Below are positions 1 to 11,779 of a DNA stretch of 64,000 nucleotides, one piece after another. Position 1 is the stretch's first letter. Each line of letters begins with the position of its first letter. Location of the stretch: NCBI GenBank assembly GCA_000469685.2, contig LS997563.1:41332468-41396467 (forward strand). Reading direction: 5' to 3'. The position numbers were made by a program, and so were the translations under genes. The notes below the pieces were generated by a model. It made no database searches. It worked only from the letters and a program-made list of their open reading frames with translations, and was not told the origin of the DNA. The DNA comes from Haemonchus contortus. Lineage: Eukaryota; Nematoda; Chromadorea; Rhabditida; Trichostrongylidae.

Positions 1-1258
1 GCAAAAAATTATGTGCATAGATTTATTGTACCAGTCCAAATGGCAGACTAGAAGATGGCAAAATGCTTCACAAAGGCCTGGGCCGGCGAAATGCGAAGAA
101 AAAACATAGAAATATGAGATACAACGTGAATTGAAAACTGGAGGCATAACTTCAAACAGGAACTCGAACATGTAGAGAGGTTCAGTCGGAACCATGATCG
201 AAAAGTGTTAGTCGCTTACTCTAGGTGTCATGATTGAAGAGAACAATTAAGGCCAAAGTGAATTTCGTGAAGAGCACTCAGAATTTAAGCACGACAATGG
301 CAAGCCTCCAACAACCTATCTTAGGGAGCTGAAGAATTGTCTAAAGCACCACACAAAAAGGTTATGACTTTACAATTTTATAACACCGCCTAAATGTAGG
401 AGAAAACCCTCACAATCTTTTAAATATTATTAAGTACAATGGTGTGAGGAAAATTAAAGGCTAGAGGAATGCAAGAAACCTGGAACGAAACGACTTACGA
501 ACACCACTGTCTTAAACCTGAAGGACTTGTTTGAGGCAGGCTAGTGGTTCATAATCTTGCACCATACAATTCGTTCTAAAGCTGGAATTCATGACAACCT
601 AAATCTCGAGAGCATGATTTTCTCAGTGCCATAGTGCCTAGTCATTTTTCCGGTGGGAATCTGTTGCCTAGGCTTCCTTTTAGAGAACACAGAGGAAAAA
701 ATTCTGCCTATTTTTAGCCGATCCAAAAATATGGAGCAAAACCATGCTCAAGTCGAGAGAAACCTGCTCCAACAGTGCTATGCCTTGCTATAATAAAAAG
801 AAAGCAAAGGAAACGAGGCAGCGATAAATTACTTGAGAACGTGCAGAAACACATAAAGCTATGGATAATAAAGCCATAAATTTGCGTAATGACACATTGA
901 CACAGTTAAAGAATGAAAAATTGCAAAACATCACGTCGCAATTTATAGAAAGTCTATAGAGTAAAGAATTCCCAAAAAATCTAATCAATAGCTATCGACT
1001 GCAAGATGGTAGCGACGGTCCCGGACTAGGTTGGTTAGCGCGTCGTCGTTGACGCTCGAAGCGCCTGTAGAATCATGAAAATTAGATTATCGCCGTGAGT
1101 TCGGTCAACTGAATTCAGCGACCATACCAGCATTTCATTTCGTTATAAACCACATTTCTACCGTTTACTCCGCAGACTAAATGCAACTATGGCCCCTGTA
1201 ATATCTACGACTCGCGATTCCGAGTTCCCAAGACTAAGCCCATCCTTACTTGATACAC
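1..1258. other. Unassigned sequence downstream of lin-7
   Basis: I see no convincing coding exon on either strand. The only open frame of note (788-988, minus) is short and has no family resemblance. The stretch lies 3' of the minus-strand lin-7 gene and may be intergenic or hold introns of a gene beyond the window edge. Confidence 0.4.
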
Positions 1259-1264
1259 TTTATT
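1259..1264 (-). terminator. lin-7 polyadenylation signal
   Basis: On the minus strand an AATAAA hexamer lies 36 nt after the proposed lin-7 stop codon. Its position supports the choice of terminal exon for that gene. Confidence 0.5.
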
Positions 1265-1299
1265 CCTCCTGGGAGTCATCTTTCTCACCAGCTCAATTT

Positions 1300-2349
1300 T
1301 CAGCGGACAAGAACTGTATGAAATGCGCTGAAACAAAGTAAGAAGTAAAACAATATTCGAACAACTGACCGCTCCATTTCATCCAAGAGACGTGGCGTGT
1401 ATCGAACAACAAGGCGCACAGTACCTTGGGCGGATTTCAATAAGTCAACAGCCCTTTCATGACATTCACTTTCCACGTTCTGAAATCAACTCAAACAATA
1501 TCAGCATTGTGATTTACATTTAAGCAGTTTACAAAGGGTGAGACATAGCAATAAGCGAGTAATGCACAGTTTCTTTTAACGGTTTCAAAAAGTCGTATGC
1601 CAAAGGGGTCATACGAATCGGCAGTCCCGTGATTCAAAGAAAAAAACTATCAACGAAGAAGTAATAAACAGGTAATAAGGGTGGTGCTAAAACCTTACCA
1701 CTCCGTTCACCGCAATCAGCTGATCTCCACGTCTTAAGCCGCCATGACGATCAGCGACACCACCAGGTATGATTCTGAAAGAAGATATTTATGGAAAAAG
1801 TCATAGCAGACATAAGTTGAAAGAAAGGATAACCTCGATATATAAATGGGAGAGTTTTGCTCCTTCCCACCCATAACATTGAATCCCAAGCCTTGATCCG
1901 TTTTCGGCAGCTCGACTGTACGCGGGTGAGCCTGCCCTTCAGCGGCGGCAAATGCAGCCACAGTTGCTTTCGCAGTAGCAGACGCCCTCACCTTGAATCA
2001 AAAAATGAGTTTTATTAACATACTTCATATCTCAAATTATTAATGAACACTGGTGCAAAACAATGTAGAATGTGAAAAACCTCTGGCGGTCCATCAATGT
2101 CCACTGAATCGTAGACCGTTTCGTAGACCTCCCGCACAGCATTGAAAAAGTCTGACTTAAGAATTTTCTGGAGGGAAGCTAGCTCGGGTGAGTTGATTTC
2201 ACCTGTTCCTTGTACATGCTCAATCAACTCTAAGATACGATGGACATCTGAAATTGTGGAAGAGATAAAGCAAAACAGTCCCACAAAAGACACACCATAC
2301 AACTCTCACCTTGCTTCAAATTCGGTTTTTCACTGTTCTTTTTCTCCAT
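1300..2349 (-). CDS. lin-7: LIN-7 / Veli polarity scaffold (L27 + PDZ)
   Basis: Proposed exons on the minus strand: 2310-2349, 2081-2247, 1834-1991, 1699-1774, 1370-1479, 1300-1327. Together they give 579 nt, or 192 residues, with consistent phases. The product starts [13 protein letters not shown]. Residues about 14-69 form an L27 heterodimerisation domain ([13 protein letters not shown]...). A linker with [17 protein letters not shown] is a LIN-7 hallmark. The PDZ domain runs from about 94 to 178 with carboxylate-binding loop GLGF (103-106) and [16 protein letters not shown]-7 works in the LIN-2/LIN-7/LIN-10 complex, which places receptors such as LET-23 on basolateral or synaptic membranes. 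Length is close to vertebrate LIN7 (about 200 residues). The last exon, giving the tail AFHTVLVR, is the least certain part: it rests on one acceptor, the phase and the poly(A) signal. A TTTATTGCATTCAG acceptor about 55 nt before the ATG could be a trans-splice site. Confidence 0.93.
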
Positions 2350-2392
2350 GCCAGGAACGAGCAGGAGTTAAAACAATACGGATGCGGAGAAG

Positions 2393-2418
2393 ATTCTAAG
2401 CGTTCTGAATGCAATAAA
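2393..2418 (-). promoter_or_regulatory. Candidate trans-splice acceptor before lin-7
   Basis: The minus strand reads TTTATTGCATTCAG, with AG at 2406-2405, about 55 nt before the lin-7 start codon and 160 nt after the end of the upstream bL27m gene. A pyrimidine-rich stretch ending in CAG at this place fits an SL acceptor within an operon. The sequence cannot distinguish this from a 5'UTR intron. Confidence 0.3.
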
Positions 2419-2564
2419 TCTGACGTATCAATGAATTAAGGAAGAGCTTTTCAATTACAGTAGAAGTAGCTGTTTGAAAATGGCAACAACTGAATTCAGT
2501 CAACACCAAGTTGTAAAACTTGTATTTGAAGAAAAAAAACAGAGAACAATGGCGACTATAACAA

Positions 2565-3230
2565 CTATATTTCGCTAACAAGATTAAACGTCTTTGACAT
2601 TTCAAATGGTATCACATTGAAAGTGAGCTTTCGTAATTCCAAATCCTTCTTATGTTCATATATAGTCATCTCGGGATTTGTCAAATCTGGATTAATCCGT
2701 TCCGTAGTTATTCGAACAACGCCATCACATGCCGACCTCAGTATTTTCTCGGTTCGATCAGCTTCGAAATACACCTAAAATCAAAAGTTACGCATAGAAT
2801 GTAAAGTGATTACGAAGGGGTTTTAGCCAGACATCGCTCACCCTCATTGTGACAAGCATATCTAATCAAAGACCAGATTTCAATCAAACTCGAGTATCAG
2901 CACAATTTTACACATGGGGACTAGCAGAATAAAGAGAAATAAACCACATTAAAGAGATACTTAAGTACTTATCATTCCCGAAAAGGTCGTGGACAAAACA
3001 CCAACTCACATTGAGGCCAGGATGGTAATTCATATTTTTCTGGCATACGAGCATGTCATCCTTACGAACAGTTTCACCTTCAGTTCTGAATTAAAACTAA
3101 TATAAACGACGATGTAACCTTGAAATCATTACAAATACCTGTATATTCCGCGAAAAGGGAGATTCGGTGGTGGTCGAAGGAGAGTGCGCAGTTGACCCAC
3201 CGAGGATAGCCGAGTTTTTAGTAGGCTCAT
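2565..3230 (-). CDS. mrpl-27: Mitochondrial ribosomal protein bL27m
   Basis: Exons on the minus strand are 3139-3230, 3010-3085 and 2565-2774, giving 125 residues. The first exon, MSLLKTRLSSVGQLRTLLR, is Arg/Ser/Leu-rich without acidic residues, like a mitochondrial presequence. The core aligns by eye with bL27m: GIYRTEGETVRKDDML, then NYHPGLNV, then DGVVRITTERINPD, and the C-terminal TFNVIPFEMSKTFNLV, which matches the family ending (TFVHVVPA...TFKLVA pattern). The protein belongs to the large subunit of the mitochondrial ribosome near the tRNA-binding region. It is slightly shorter than the human protein (148 residues). Its stop lies 216 bp before the lin-7 start on the same strand, a spacing compatible with a nematode operon. 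The start is the only in-frame ATG before the conserved core in the exon. Confidence 0.85.
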
Positions 3231-4720
3231 CAGTAAGCGGTAAACAATCTCAGGAAACGCTAGCCACTGAGAAAACGTGTTGAATCAAAGATGGCTCTGC
3301 AACACTTGCATCCGATTTAATATCAAAGTAACAGTTTCATTTGAATGTTCCATTTGTTTTCTATTCATCCATAAATGTGGACTCACGCTTCTCAGAACAA
3401 ATACTTCGTGGAACTTATGAAAAATAAACGAAAAAGCACATGAGTAAACAATCGGAAGACAAAGAAAAAAGTGCCCACAAGAACAACTAAGCTCCATTTA
3501 ACGCTACCGGCAAAATGAAAAACGAAAGCTACTACAGGTCTCAAGTTCACTATACCCTCCCACTGAAAGCGATGAGACTTTTCGAACTCTGCTTAATAGG
3601 GTACCAATCGAAAAGCAACATGTAGCAGTTAAAAGAAAAATAGAGCGCTCTAAAACCATTTCGACGTAAAACAAAAATAGTAAGTGTGATTGCGGTTACC
3701 GCATCCGCTCCGGTCTTTACAGTACGTCATAAATCACCCTTGCCGGGAAGTAATTTATTAGGAAGAGGTGGAAACGTACTCGTGAGCATGGATGTAATGA
3801 GGAACTAGCTACAATCGTTAAGCATATTATTATATTTGGTATATCCATAATGAATGACTGACCGCCTTCAGCTGAGTGACTTGCTGTGGCCCACAGTCTC
3901 GGCATGAAGTTTTCTGGAAGTCGAGCTATCTTTATGGCTCCGTACATGAAACCAGCGTGGCTACAGAACTATATTGTAACGGCTGTGTAAGTAGTAGTAG
4001 TGAAGTGTCGGGCAAATGCCTCATGTTGACGTCCAACTCTACGAATCAGCCTGATAACGAAACTAATTTCCACTGACCAGTGGTAAAGCAAATTAAATAC
4101 AGATCCGTCAGTCTTCGGGCAGGAGTTGAGCAGTGTTTGGCTGCTGACGAAGAAATTTGCCTGTTGCCCTTCGAATATTGCTTCTCCAAAAAGATAATTC
4201 TTAGTAGTTATTAGGATAAGGTCGTTTCCCAACCGATCGTTGCCCTAGCTGAGAGCCTTCGTAGGTTTTACTGGTTTTTAAGCGTGGCTACGATAGGTCC
4301 TCTACTTCTCCACCTTTAACGACCGATGGATGACCTTTACGAAACCAATTTTCGAATTTGCCCCGAACGGACGACCAGCGACAATTGTTCCTCGCTCACC
4401 TGCCGATTCGACCTTGCACACGCTCTTTCGTTTGGGTCTCTCTTCGCATGTGCTCCCTTGCGACGACTCTCTCGCTCTGCTTCAATACGGTGCATAGACG
4501 CAGAGCAATTTGTTTCTGTTCGCCAGTGGTCATGTGCCCATGCCCCCGCCTTCCCAAGTCGGTTGCTTCCTCCACTTTCTCATTTTCGTTTTGTTATTGT
4601 TCCTTTCAACTTCAATGCAAAGTTGTATCTCTTGATAAATTCCGCTGTGTGGCAGTAAATTTGTGTCTTGGTGCTCGGAGGACTGAACAAAACTCTCTTG
4701 GAACCATCAGCAAACTTTCC
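3231..4720. other. Intergenic sequence, no gene recognised
   Basis: Short open frames occur on both strands (for example 3285-3497 minus and 4358-4807 plus). None has a recognisable motif and none chains into a spliced gene. The promoter of the bL27m/lin-7 pair should lie in the first few hundred bases. Confidence 0.4.
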
Positions 4721-5130
4721 GGTACTATTCTACTATTACACCCCCAAAAACTCAAAATTTTAATTTTCGATGAAACCCTCGCCTATAGGGGTAATCCGAT
4801 GCCCTGATAACGAATATGACCTTCATTTCTGGCGTTGGCGCCATTTGGCGCCAATTGACGCCAATTTGGCGCCAAGGGTGTTTTCACCAAATTTGCTGAA
4901 AACTTGCGTTTAGGGGTTATTTGAGGTCCTGATAACGATTATAACATTCATTTTTGGCGCTGGCGCCATTTGGCTCCAATTGGCGCCAACTTGGCCAAAA
5001 ATGAAGGTTATATTCGTTATCAGGGCATCGGATTACCCCTATGGCCGAAGTTTCATCGAAAATTAAAATTTTGAGTTTTTGGGGGTGTAACAGTAGAATA
5101 GTTCTGGGGGTGTAATAGTAGAATAGTACC
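4721..5130. mobile_element. Fold-back MITE with GGCGCCA-rich centre
   Basis: The outer parts are long inverted repeats: about 4721-4840 matches the reverse complement of about 4990-5130. The termini read GGTACTATTCTACTATTACA and the mirror TAGTAGAATAGTACC. The right arm carries one extra copy of the roughly 26-bp end unit (GGGGGTGTAA[T/C]AGTAGAATAGT). The centre is a degenerate array of TTGGCGCCAA/TGGCGCCA palindromes. Flanks share ACTTTCC on both sides (4714-4720 and 5132-5138, one base offset), a possible target-site duplication. No coding capacity is present. Non-autonomous DNA transposon is the best call; the superfamily is not determined. Confidence 0.75.
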
Positions 5131-6292
5131 CACTTTCCTACAGATAATTAGATGGGAAGTATTCTACGCAGCGCTGAATGTTCTAGAAGATGACTCAGAA
5201 TTTCTTACTAACTTTTCTTAGGGCTCATGGTGGAAAGTTTAAATATTCGGTAGAACAAAGTATCAGAAATATTCGGTAGTGAACATGTGGTCAACGTCTC
5301 GTTTCGTTTGTACATAAAAATATCACAGACTTCTTGTTTCATGTGAATGTTTCCTTATTATTAATCAATTGCCCGTACTTTTCTTGCGTCAGCAGTGGAA
5401 TGGTCTTTTCTCTTTTTCCTGATGGAAGTTCAAAATGTGTTTTTAAGGCCGAGGTCCTCATGTGGAGGCGGTTACGGGTTTTGCCTGCAGCCCTATATCA
5501 ATAGAGATCATCTGAGACTTTTGTTCTAATTACTTTACAGCAAAGTATGCGGTGAGCCTCTTAAGCAGGGGAGAGAGATGGTTGACTTGCTTGTCCCATT
5601 TTCAGCTTTTTCTTGAGATTCATTCTAATTAAGCTATCATGAACTTCGATCAGGAATGACCTTGCACAAGTACCAGCTCTTTGTTTACTTTTCTGTCAAG
5701 GTTGTCATCAGTAAAGCGATTTTTCTGCGTTTCGAGTGGTCTAACGCAACTTTTCATATGAGAGAAAGTAGAAACGACAGACAGAAACCGATTCGCAGGA
5801 GAGCAGTTGTTCATTGGCCATCTATAGTCTTGAATGCTAGGTTCTACAGTCCCGAATGCTAGGTTCTGGACTATGCTGGCTGAGTTTTCCTACCTACAGT
5901 GATTGAGTGTGATTTTCCCACAAAGTTTATTTCTCAACTTCTTTCCCCACGGGCGGCTTGGGTAGGCTAACAGTCGTTAGTTTACAGGGATAGGAACAGG
6001 TTGTAGAGACGAATGCTGAGGAAATCACTGTTTAATTTGCTACGTTCCTATTTATATAAGATTGTGAAGCGAATAATACATTTTTCTGTAAAGATTCACA
6101 CTAATTGATGATGTAGGGGTGCACCTCAATTGATTTTTGAAACTAGTTTTTTCCGAGACCTTGCAGTTTGTGCTTCTTCTTTAGATTAGTCTCCGAGTTA
6201 TTGTGCCTGTATCGCGTCCGCGTAAATATCCGAGAATGCAGCCTTTCAATAGCCATAAACTAGCTTCATTTCGGAAAAAGAATCTGGAAACG
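5131..6292. other. Intergenic sequence upstream of ELOF1
   Basis: No coding exon is evident. A small local duplication (GAATGCTAGGTTCT, twice within 5831-5868) is the only repeat noticed. It probably contains the ELOF1 promoter. Confidence 0.35.
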
Positions 6293-6303
6293 TTTGCTTT
6301 CAG
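6292..6303 (+). promoter_or_regulatory. Candidate trans-splice acceptor of ELOF1
   Basis: GTTTGCTTTCAG ends 15 nt before the ELOF1 start codon. A consensus 3' splice site this close to an ATG, without a coding exon upstream, is typical of nematode spliced-leader addition. A 5'UTR intron is the alternative. Confidence 0.45.
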
Positions 6304-6318
6304 GTAGTTGCATACAAT

Positions 6319-6632
6319 ATGGGCAAGAGAAAGTCAAAGAGAAAGCCGCCACCAAAGGCAAAAGCAGTGGAACCACTAGAAACGCAGTTCAACTGTCCTT
6401 TTTGTAATCATGAGAGAGTATGCGAAGTCAAAATGTGAGTAGGCTTGCTTTGTTGCATTTGCTTCAGCTTTTTTTGGAAAGATGCTAGTTGTTTAGGGAC
6501 CGAGAGCGAAATGTGGGATTCATCTCCTGTCGAGTCTGCTCAGAGGATTTCCAGACGCCGATCAACTACCTCTCAGAACCTATAGATGTCTACTCAGATT
6601 GGATTGACGCCTGTGAAGCTGCGAATGCGTGA
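6319..6632 (+). CDS. Transcription elongation factor 1 homologue (ELOF1/Elf1)
   Basis: Two exons (6319-6434 and 6497-6632) give exactly 83 residues, the length of human ELOF1. The N-terminus [13 protein letters not shown] is the basic tail of the family. The zinc ribbon has CPFC at residues 26-29 and CRVC at 50-53, followed by [20 protein letters not shown], all strongly conserved. The protein binds elongating RNA polymerase II and helps it move through chromatin; it also acts in transcription-coupled repair. The 62-nt intron is typical for nematodes. A poly(A) signal follows at 6856. It is divergent from the bL27m/lin-7 pair. From memory, C. elegans Y54G11A.11 (ELOF1) is next to lin-7 (Y54G11A.10), so this pairing may be ancestral. 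Confidence 0.96.
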
Positions 6633-6855
6633 AGGAGCAGACTTGATCCTATGCCTGATCTCTTGGTTCAGTTTTTGAAGTTTTTGAAATTTACCAACTT
6701 TTATTTTGCTTCTTCCTATTATTTACGTCCATGTTATTTGTTTTCCTGTTCTGCTCACATTTTGTATATAATCTATGAGAAATACATATGTAACGCTTCA
6801 TGATTGGATTGTAATTGCTAAATGCTGATGATCCTGTCATTTGAACTAAATTATC

Positions 6856-6861
6856 AATAAA
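6856..6861 (+). terminator. ELOF1 polyadenylation signal
   Basis: AATAAA lies 224 nt after the ELOF1 stop codon, within an A-rich stretch. Confidence 0.45.
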
Positions 6862-8213
6862 AAATGTGGTAGAAGCCGTTTATAAATCGCCAACCTTGTG
6901 GTAGAAGCCTAGTTTTATAGCTATAATTATTGTGTGATTAATACTAGACCTTTTCTTTTTTCAAATGCATCTCACGATCGCTAAAATAATTTATTGGGGT
7001 CTTCCAGCATAGGAATAGGCTTCAGCGATGTGACTACAGCTTTCCTTATTTCGAATTCAGGCACGTTGGGAAATTTTGAAGCATCGATTCATTACGTATT
7101 TTACTTGTCATTTCGGATGTGTCAAAGGGACCAGTGTAAGAACTGGTGGAATCGAATTTGTGGCATCTTTGTGCTTCCGCGTAACTACAACAGTAAGTTT
7201 CGAAAGAGTGCTTGCAAAGATAGTTAAGAATACAAGATTCTGTTGGTAAAGCTTCTCAGTTCGCCTCACCTGTTCTCCCGGTGATCATCGACTTCCTCTC
7301 CAGTAACGTCTTCATTTGTCCTTGTCGCGAACCAGGTAGTCCAGCGGGTCTCCCTTACTCAAGTCAGCACGTCTTCCTACTCGAGGGATACGAGGCGTAG
7401 CATTCTTCCGTAAAGAAGTCATCGACCGGAGTTTGTTTGAAGCCTCGAGGGATTCAGTTAAGAACCGCCCCATTATTATATCGAGTGACGTGTCCGGTCC
7501 CCTGGATATCCGATTATTTAGAGTGAGTAACCCTGAGAATGCAAAACCAACAGTAACTGAGCGGTCATAAGTTTCTTTTTGTGCCTACTCCATCCAATAC
7601 GCACTTGTGGATCTCTCATGCAGGTTTGCTTTGAAAGGACTCTTGTGCATTCTCGCTCGTGTCTTTTTGTACTGCAGGTAGTGAATGTCAAGATGTAGTT
7701 GACGCATTTCAGGGTTTTCAATGTGGACTTGTTCCTGTCCAGTACGATATGCTACGCAGAACCAAGTATGTGCGTATTTTAGGCTTCTTTATAAGTTTGT
7801 TCACTCATCTTTTCGCCAGTAAGGAAGTTTTGATCACACTCAAGAATAAAAATTGGTATATGTGCTGGCTGGGCCCCATGAGAAATTGTACGGAGAGATC
7901 ACATTCTATGGCTGTCAGGGGTCTATACATGGGACTGAATGCATGGCATATCTTTGCTGAGAGATCGGTCAGAATGAAGCCATTTATCTTTTTAAATCAT
8001 CATTATGCATGACAATGACAGAAAGACAGCTTCATAAGGAAAGCAATGAAATTTAAGGGAAATCATTAAAAAAAGACTACAGGCAATCTGGTAAGCTATT
8101 GAGCTACCACCAGTGCTTTGTTGTAACCTACAATCAAGGAAAATTGTATATCGTTTCAAATAAATCGTCACGAAAAAGTCTTCTTTTTTTCTGATTTGTA
8201 GCGGTAAACAGGA
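6862..8213. other. Convergent intergenic region, no gene recognised
   Basis: This lies between the 3' ends of ELOF1 (plus) and the phosphatase (minus). The longest open frame (7659-8012, plus) lacks family features and splice-flanked continuation. Confidence 0.35.
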
Positions 8214-11200
8214 TCAAGAAGGATTTCCAATCAAGGCAGTTTTGAAGTCATCCATGAATTTGTTCACTTTATCTTTGTATTTCGGCAATTTTATCTGAAA
8301 TATCCACCGAAATTTTGCGGGTCATCTTGTTGTGTCATTAAACTCATTTTTAATTGAAATGCTGGCGCAAACATAAATCTGAATTTAATTGCAAACTCAT
8401 TCCGCTCCCAAGACTCCGTCCAGTTCACAAAGCCCCCCCCCCCCCCCCCCCCCCCCTCCCCGTGCCAGACAAGAATAGTCGGAATTTTCACTCAGTGCAT
8501 TGGATTAGACCCGATTAGAAGGGCTTCTGAAGATCCCCCAAAATGTGGGAATCCATGGTGTCTGTTTACGCTAATTAAATGTGTATAGTAATCAAAATGG
8601 ACTACCTTAATATAATCAAGTACGCTGACGATGATAAATATGTATTGTCCTTCAACCTGAATACACGAAGCACGCTGATTCCGAAGATGTTTGAAAAGAC
8701 CAATCATCTGAAAATCGTTGGCTTCAATTTTTAGAAAATGTTACTCGAAAGGGCTCACCACCACATACATCAATATCTTTCGCGCTGAACAATTTACGCA
8801 AAATGACGTCAATTAGAATAACGGCTCCAGTGCGACCGATACCAGCCGAGCAGTGCATAACTATAGGACCGTTGTCTAATTTATCGCCCTGAAATCTTTG
8901 CAATTTAATCTACAGGCTAGGCCATGAAGGGCTGGGTAAAGGTCTCAGCTTGGAAGGTGAGGCATCTAGGGTATGAGGTGATTCTAACCTGAGAAAATAC
9001 GAAGCGCCTTATAGGTGCTGCTATGCAGTGAACTGGGAAGTAATTATGATGACCTGAACGGACTGCTCACTCCTCTGCTCTCCTCCCTTTGTTGAGGATT
9101 CTCCGTTTTACGGTTGAATCCTGTCCCACCCAGGCCAACGGCGTTGCCGCACGGAAATGTATAAATGTTGAGTTGAGCTCCCCACATTTCTTTAAATGAT
9201 TGGTTTGTTATTTGTATCATCGAAATAGGGTTCATAAGCCTATTTGGTGGGATTTAGCAGTTTAAGCTTCTTCCTCCCTCTAGCTAGGGAATGAGCGGAA
9301 CTGTTATGATAAGGGAGACAGTCAGTAAAGACTACCATTAACAATTTTGCAACTTAGAGCACCTATACAGTTGTCAGTAATTCCACCCACATTGACTTGC
9401 CGAATCAGCCGTAGCACATGTCGACCACTCATTGGTAATCCACGATCTGGCCAACTTGTCATATGGAGTACCTGTACGGGCAATTAATGAAAGCCGCGTT
9501 CAACAATGTAGGGTCAAAATGTTCCCACCTTGACTATATTGGAATTAGAACAGCCTTCTGGTAGAACTTCAACGGTGTATATTAAAAATCTTCCTTCGGA
9601 CTCTACCTGAATTTTTTTTATAGGTGAAGGGATGATAAGAAGGTGACTCTTGATATAAGAACTAGACCTTTTTTGTGTTGACAAACATCTTCCCAAATCG
9701 CACGAATGCTCCTGGCTCAAGTGGCCAATATTGGGACGATTTGATTTTTCCATCTTCAATAGTCTGCAAGTAGTCATGCTACAGTGCCAGCCGGGTTCAC
9801 CAACCTTTCTCTTCTGTGGATAGGCTGCTTATCTGTGCTGATACTAGACATGGTCTGTCACTAATTTGCCGTAAGGTAACTTCACTGCTCGGCTTATCTC
9901 TATGAATTCTTGGGTTCTAAACTCTGCTCAGAATTCTCTAGAACCTAGAACGTTCGAAGGCACAGTCGTCGGCAGGAGCCTCACCTATGGCGTTCAGTGG
10001 TGGAGATTATAGAGCAAAGCTGTCATCATCCCTGAGGTTTGAGGAACAGTAAAGTATGGAGTGAGGACTATCTTATTCTCAGACTCTCACCTTTGTCAGA
10101 TTCACAATATGTGGACAACCTTCCTGAAAGACCATCCTCCAAAAATCTTCGATGGTGTTATCAAGGGGAGCCTGAAAAGGTGTTTTCAAAGGCTATCATG
10201 TCAAAGGAAGAGCAGAAGTACAGTACCTGAGTTGCAATGAATACTTTGTCGTGTCCTTCAAACTTTATCCAATTGGCATGGATATAGTCTGTACTGGGCG
10301 GTACATCCAATGTTAGTTTGACTCTTGTTTCATCCAAACAGACAACATCCTTAAATAAGAACAAATCTTTATAAAGTTCTTCTGCAGAATAAGCCATGCA
10401 TACTGCTCCCATTCTTAACGGCAGAAGGAATGGCTGCGTAACTCAACAGGTGGGACAAAAAAAGCCCTCCAAACGTCGTAACCATTCAAAATGAAAGTCG
10501 CGTGCACGGCGTGACCCAACAGGACCTTGATCAATAGCGGCCCCATTGTCAATTTTTTGTTTGACACTCACCAAATATCTGTTTTTATCAGGATTAGCTT
10601 CGAAAGCAGTGAACTTGTATAAGTAGTCCGGTGCTCTATATGCTTGTAATTGCTCTCTAAACTGCTTTCTCAAGCCTTCGACACCTTAAATATGGATGAT
10701 CGAAAATTGTACAGATCCAGGTTGAAAAACAGCTTGTAGAAATCGAGGCAGCACCGGATTCAGCCTTCCTTTGGTAAAAAAAATGTCTTCGAGTGAAGCT
10801 CAGTCTTTCAGCTTCTCCCTCAATCTGCTCCATCGCATGCCATCACATAACCCGCCCGTCTTTAGTGGTAAGCTACGATCCCTTCAGAGCGAAGTCAATT
10901 AGATTTATCCCCTTTTTGAATAGTTTTATCCATCCAACTAACTATGATCTGTGTGGAAAGTAAAATAACTAATTCGACAATTCAGTCTCACTCTGTGAGA
11001 GATCGCCCTCCTCCTGTGCAACCAAGTTCTATCCAAGTAAGACTCACGTACATATTGTATGTATAACGTCAAAGTCTTGTAGTGTTTACAATCCTATCTG
11101 GAGATTGGTGACAGCTCAGCTTACGGATAATTTGCCACACCTCCAACTCGATTTGCTATTGTAAGGGAGCTCTAGAACGTCATAGCCCTCCTTGGGAAAG

Positions 11201-11528
11201 AACCAGAGCCTATTTGAGCAAGTCGCACCACGTTGGCCATGCTTATTGATTTTGTTGCCCGAAATTCCCAGATTTTATGCACCCATAGATTTCCTTTTTT
11301 TATCTCTGTCCTGTATTTCGAAGCCGCCCGGAATGCACGACGACTATGACACTATTTGAGGGTTCCGGTTCGGCTAAACCGTCGGAGGACTTGAGAATGA
11401 TTCTCAACTAAAATCTATAACCTACCCATAGTTGTCATGGCCTCGACATAAACATCGATAGCTTTCTCTACATCACTTCCTAAAGATGCGCCCTGTCTTG
11501 GTCCACCTATTCTGGTGAGCGTTGATGC
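8214..11528 (-). CDS. Nematode protein tyrosine phosphatase (N-terminus not found)
   Basis: Exon chain on the minus strand: 11426-11528, 10572-10684, 10227-10349, 10091-10171, 9668-9763, 9529-9606, 9391-9471, 8769-8888, 8606-8707, 8214-8294. Phases agree throughout (978 nt, 325 residues plus stop). It shows the classical PTP order: [54 protein letters not shown], the WPD loop (TSWPDRGLP), the catalytic P-loop [10 protein letters not shown] with Cys and Arg present, and a terminal Q-loop region (QVEGQYIFI). The active site therefore looks intact, and dephosphorylation of phosphotyrosine proteins is expected. No signal peptide, membrane segment or SH2 domain is visible. The style matches the large nematode-specific family of small cytoplasmic PTPs. 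The first listed exon has no start codon. Sequence upstream runs into a decayed RTE, so the beginning is either farther away or lost. Confidence 0.9.
8433..8456. repeat. Poly(C) homopolymer in the last phosphatase intron
   Basis: About 24 uninterrupted C residues (poly-G on the gene strand) sit in the 311-bp intron between the last two phosphatase exons. The exact length is unreliable in assemblies. A glycine-rich open frame across it is an artefact of this tract. Confidence 0.8.
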
Positions 11529-11779
11529 CTTAAATGTTTTAAAGTTGAATTGAAGTTCTTTTCAAACACAATCAGCAGCCTTAGGATAGGGCCTATTTGT
11601 GTAATATCATCTGGTCTGACTATGCAGGAAACAATCGTTTAAGTGGGTTGCGTACATACTTTACGTCTCCTTCTTAGCGTTTATCCCACACCGTCACAGT
11701 TTCCACTCTTCTTGTAAGCCGCCTGCACTGCCTCCTAGCTGCGGCATCTTCTACCTTCTACCTTTACTTTGACTTGAGA

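Noticed and set aside
8291..8491. Glycine-rich short protein, minus strand
   Set aside because: The glycines come from the poly(C) homopolymer, and the frame overlaps a phosphatase intron.
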